Source of the DNA: Deltaproteobacteria bacterium
Lineage (GTDB): Bacteria; Desulfobacterota; Desulfobacteria; Desulfobacterales; C00003060
Direction: 5' to 3'
Length of the DNA: 14,073 nt
Assembly (NCBI GenBank): GCA_019309245.1
Contig: JAFDGP010000034.1
Location: 1 to 14,073 of the forward strand
This document shows, one piece after another, positions 12,940-14,073 of this stretch. The notes below the pieces were generated by a model, which was given only the letters and a program-made list of their open reading frames with translations, searched no databases and was not told the origin of the DNA. A program made the position numbers and the translations under genes. Each line of letters opens with the position of its first letter. Positions within the stretch are counted from its first letter, which is position 1.

Positions 12940-13353
12940 CTACGTCGATATTCCGTAACGAGCAATGAAGTCTTGAAGGTGAGCTCTCTGGTCAGGCGTG
13001 AGTTCACCGAATTTCACCCCGTGCCGCCTCGGAGTCATCAGCCCGAAAGGCATTTTTGCAATCTCAAAATCCGATACGGTTTCCACCGGTAACCGGCGCA
13101 AATTACATCTGTTTTCAGGTAAAGCGATCGTCACCTCAGAGGCGTGGCCCGAAAGCGCCTCCTCAGAGATATACCGGAACGACAGGCCGGTCATGCTCAC
13201 ATCGATGATGTGCCCGACAATCGGGGAAGCCGGTCCGGACGGCGTAACAAAGGCGATCCCGCCGTCTTGAACCAGAAAACGCTTCTGCTTTCTCCGGTCG
13301 TTATGGGCTTGCGTTATACCGGACTTTCGGGTTCCCAATGCATGGGGGTTCAT
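12940..13353 (-). CDS. PilZ domain protein (putative c-di-GMP receptor)
   Basis: The protein has 137 aa from ATG 13351-13353, and a TTG eight codons upstream is possible. The c-di-GMP-binding signatures are present: RxxxR as RKQKR (Arg21-Arg25) and (D/N)xSxxG as DVSMTG (Asp51, Ser53, Gly56), followed by beta-strand segments typical of the PilZ barrel (SFRYI, EVTIALP, VETVSDFEIA, HGVKFGELT). PilZ proteins convert c-di-GMP levels into changes in motility, exopolysaccharide or transcription. Being next to flgM and near a glycan operon, a motility or surface role is likely but inferred. It is convergent with flgM, with 190 nt between the stops. No good ribosome-binding site is visible. Confidence 0.85.
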   Translation of the reverse strand: MNPHALGTRKSGITQAHNDRRKQKRFLVQDGGIAFVTPSGPASPIVGHIIDVSMTGLSFRYISEEALSGHASEVTIALPENRCNLRRLPVETVSDFEIAKMPFGLMTPRRHGVKFGELTPDQRAHLQDFIARYGIST

Positions 13354-13465
13354 GCAGAGCCAGTCATGCAAGTTCAAGGCCGTAAAGTTGCAAGGACCTC
13401 AGGCCGCTGCCCCCTTGCCCGGCCGAGCTCCTACCCGGAGGCGCTGATGAAAATGCGGGTTAGGC

Positions 13466-13744
13466 CTAGTGCATGGTGCCATAGGCTTGTTTAAAAGAAT
13501 TGAGAAAGGTCCGTACCAGCTCCAGCTCGAAGGCTAGTGCGCCGATGCTGTGAACGGTCATGGGGGTGACGGCGGGACCGTTTTGGTGCTGTTCCAACGC
13601 ATTTTCCAGCGTCTCGATATACGCCTGCATCTCGGCGATCGCCTTGTGAGGGTTCAGCCCATCCAAATACTTTGTGGGCATCACCCGCAGCGTGCCTTCG
13701 GAAGATTCATCCAGTTCTACGGTAAAAAACTTGTTGTGATCCAT
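13466..13744 (-). CDS. small hypothetical protein, unrecognised
   Basis: The protein has 92 aa from ATG 13742-13744, and a GTG six codons upstream would start only about 8 nt after the predicted transcription start. The first half is mixed with likely beta strands (FFTVELDE, GTLRVMPT). The second half is helical (AIAEMQAYIETLENALEQ, then IGALAFELELVRTFLNSF), with no signal peptide or membrane span. No family is recognised. The sigma-70-like promoter upstream and the 112-nt gap to the PilZ gene in the same direction suggest they may be co-transcribed. The codon pattern looks like the neighbouring genes. Confidence 0.6.
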   Translation of the reverse strand: MDHNKFFTVELDESSEGTLRVMPTKYLDGLNPHKAIAEMQAYIETLENALEQHQNGPAVTPMTVHSIGALAFELELVRTFLNSFKQAYGTMH

Positions 13745-13776
13745 TGCCCGTTTCTGATTCACCTGGAATTAGCTCA

Positions 13777-13805
13777 AGAATAATCACGCACCTGGGAAAG
13801 GTCAA
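13777..13805 (-). promoter_or_regulatory. sigma-70-like promoter for the small hypothetical gene
   Basis: On the minus strand TTGACC (13800-13805), then 17 nt, then TATTCT (13777-13782), puts the start near 13770, 26 nt before ATG 13744. The spacing is ideal and the hexamers are 5/6 and 4/6 matches. Confidence 0.4.
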
Positions 13806-13891
13806 GGGTGGCCGGGATGGGGATAAATATCGCGATGTCAACAACTCGGCCATTGGCTTGGTAGACTGGACCCCAAGCTACAGCTCATGTC

Positions 13892-13947
13892 GTGTTTTCA
13901 ACTTTTCGTGCTTTCGTGATTTTTTCTTTGTACGAAACTGAAAACAC
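13892..13947. terminator. imperfect long palindrome after the dockerin-type gene
   Basis: GTGTTTTCA (13892-13900) pairs with TGAAAACAC (13939-13947), with partial inner pairing of TTTTCGT against ACGAAAC. The loop contains two TTTCGTG words and a T6 run. It stands 25 nt beyond the stop of the minus-strand gene ending at 13972 and may end that transcript, or it may be a dispersed repeat. Confidence 0.35.
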
Positions 13948-13971
13948 ATCACCTTGGGATTCTGTTCCCTC

Positions 13972-14073
13972 TTACTTTAACAGACAATTCGTCCGCCCGA
14001 GTTGCTGGGCGAACTCCTGGAGATCCTTCTCATTGACCACGCCGTCTGCGTTTACATCGGCCTCGTCTGCTCC
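13972..14073 (-). CDS. C-terminus of a dockerin/EF-hand-type protein (partial, runs off the right edge)
   Basis: The minus-strand frame is open from 14073 to TAA 13972-13974 (33 residues). It contains the calcium-loop pattern D-V-N-A-D-G-V-V-N-E-K-D (DxNxDG followed by D at position 12) and then LQEFAQQLGR, as in a type I dockerin repeat or EF-hand placed at a protein's C-terminus. Such repeats end secreted or surface proteins, but the rest of the protein is outside the window, so its activity is unknown. Confidence 0.6.
   Translation of the reverse strand, partial: GADEADVNADGVVNEKDLQEFAQQLGRTNCLLK

Noticed and set aside
1..14073. CRISPR arrays, tRNA or rRNA genes
   Set aside because: No regularly spaced repeats and no tRNA cloverleaf or rRNA-like segments were noticed on either strand.

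Overview
The window looks like a chromosomal segment from a motile, diderm bacterium of the Desulfobacterota (classical Deltaproteobacteria) type. This rests on a flgM gene preceded by a gene resembling the DVU0524 family of FlgM-associated proteins, a MarR-like EPS/glycan-locus regulator, a short-form GDP-mannose-dehydratase-like SDR of the kind common in sulfate reducers, and pyrimidine/purine-rich hairpin repeats in the intergenic DNA. The lineage is an inference, not a database result.

Layout. (1) 1-1641, minus: the 5' part of a gene that runs off the left edge and encodes an unusual fusion of about seven TPR repeats with a GT2 (DPM1/DPG-synthase-like) glycosyltransferase. (2) 1642-2275: non-coding, with a perfect 15-bp palindrome and an AT-rich promoter. 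(3) 2276-3616, plus: an AAA_14/DUF4143-type ATPase with a C-terminal PD-(D/E)XK-like motif, an accessory-type gene followed by a probable transposase remnant and about 450 nt of hairpin-rich spacer. (4) 4260-11826, minus: a tightly packed glycan operon, read from its promoter end as winged-helix/Rossmann regulator, possible 32-aa small ORF, GDP-mannose-4,6-dehydratase-like SDR, NeuB-SAF-TIM-barrel fusion, polytopic membrane protein, CMP-nonulosonate cytidylyltransferase (NeuA type), and B12-binding radical SAM protein. From the SDR onward, stop and start codons overlap or nest by a few bases, so the genes look translationally coupled. (5) 11830-11997: a divergent control region with a near-consensus sigma-54 element facing the glycan operon and a near-consensus sigma-28 (FliA) element facing flgM. 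(6) 11998-12749, plus: DVU0524-like gene and flgM. (7) 12940-13744, minus: a PilZ domain protein and a small unknown protein with its own sigma-70-like promoter. (8) 13972-14073, minus: the C-terminal 33 residues of a protein ending in a dockerin/EF-hand calcium loop.

How it may work together. NeuB condenses a six-carbon sugar with phosphoenolpyruvate to give a nine-carbon 2-keto acid (sialic, pseudaminic or legionaminic acid type), and the NeuA-type enzyme activates it as the CMP sugar. The SDR, the isomerase-like domain fused to NeuB and the radical SAM enzyme would prepare or modify the sugar, and the membrane protein could handle transfer or a lipid-linked intermediate. No aminotransferase, UDP-sugar 2-epimerase or acetyltransferase is present here, so the product cannot be named. 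Because the operon shares a compact divergent promoter region with flgM, and sigma-54 and sigma-28 commonly form the flagellar cascade, flagellin or cell-surface glycosylation timed with flagellar assembly is the most attractive reading. It is an inference from promoter motifs and gene order only.
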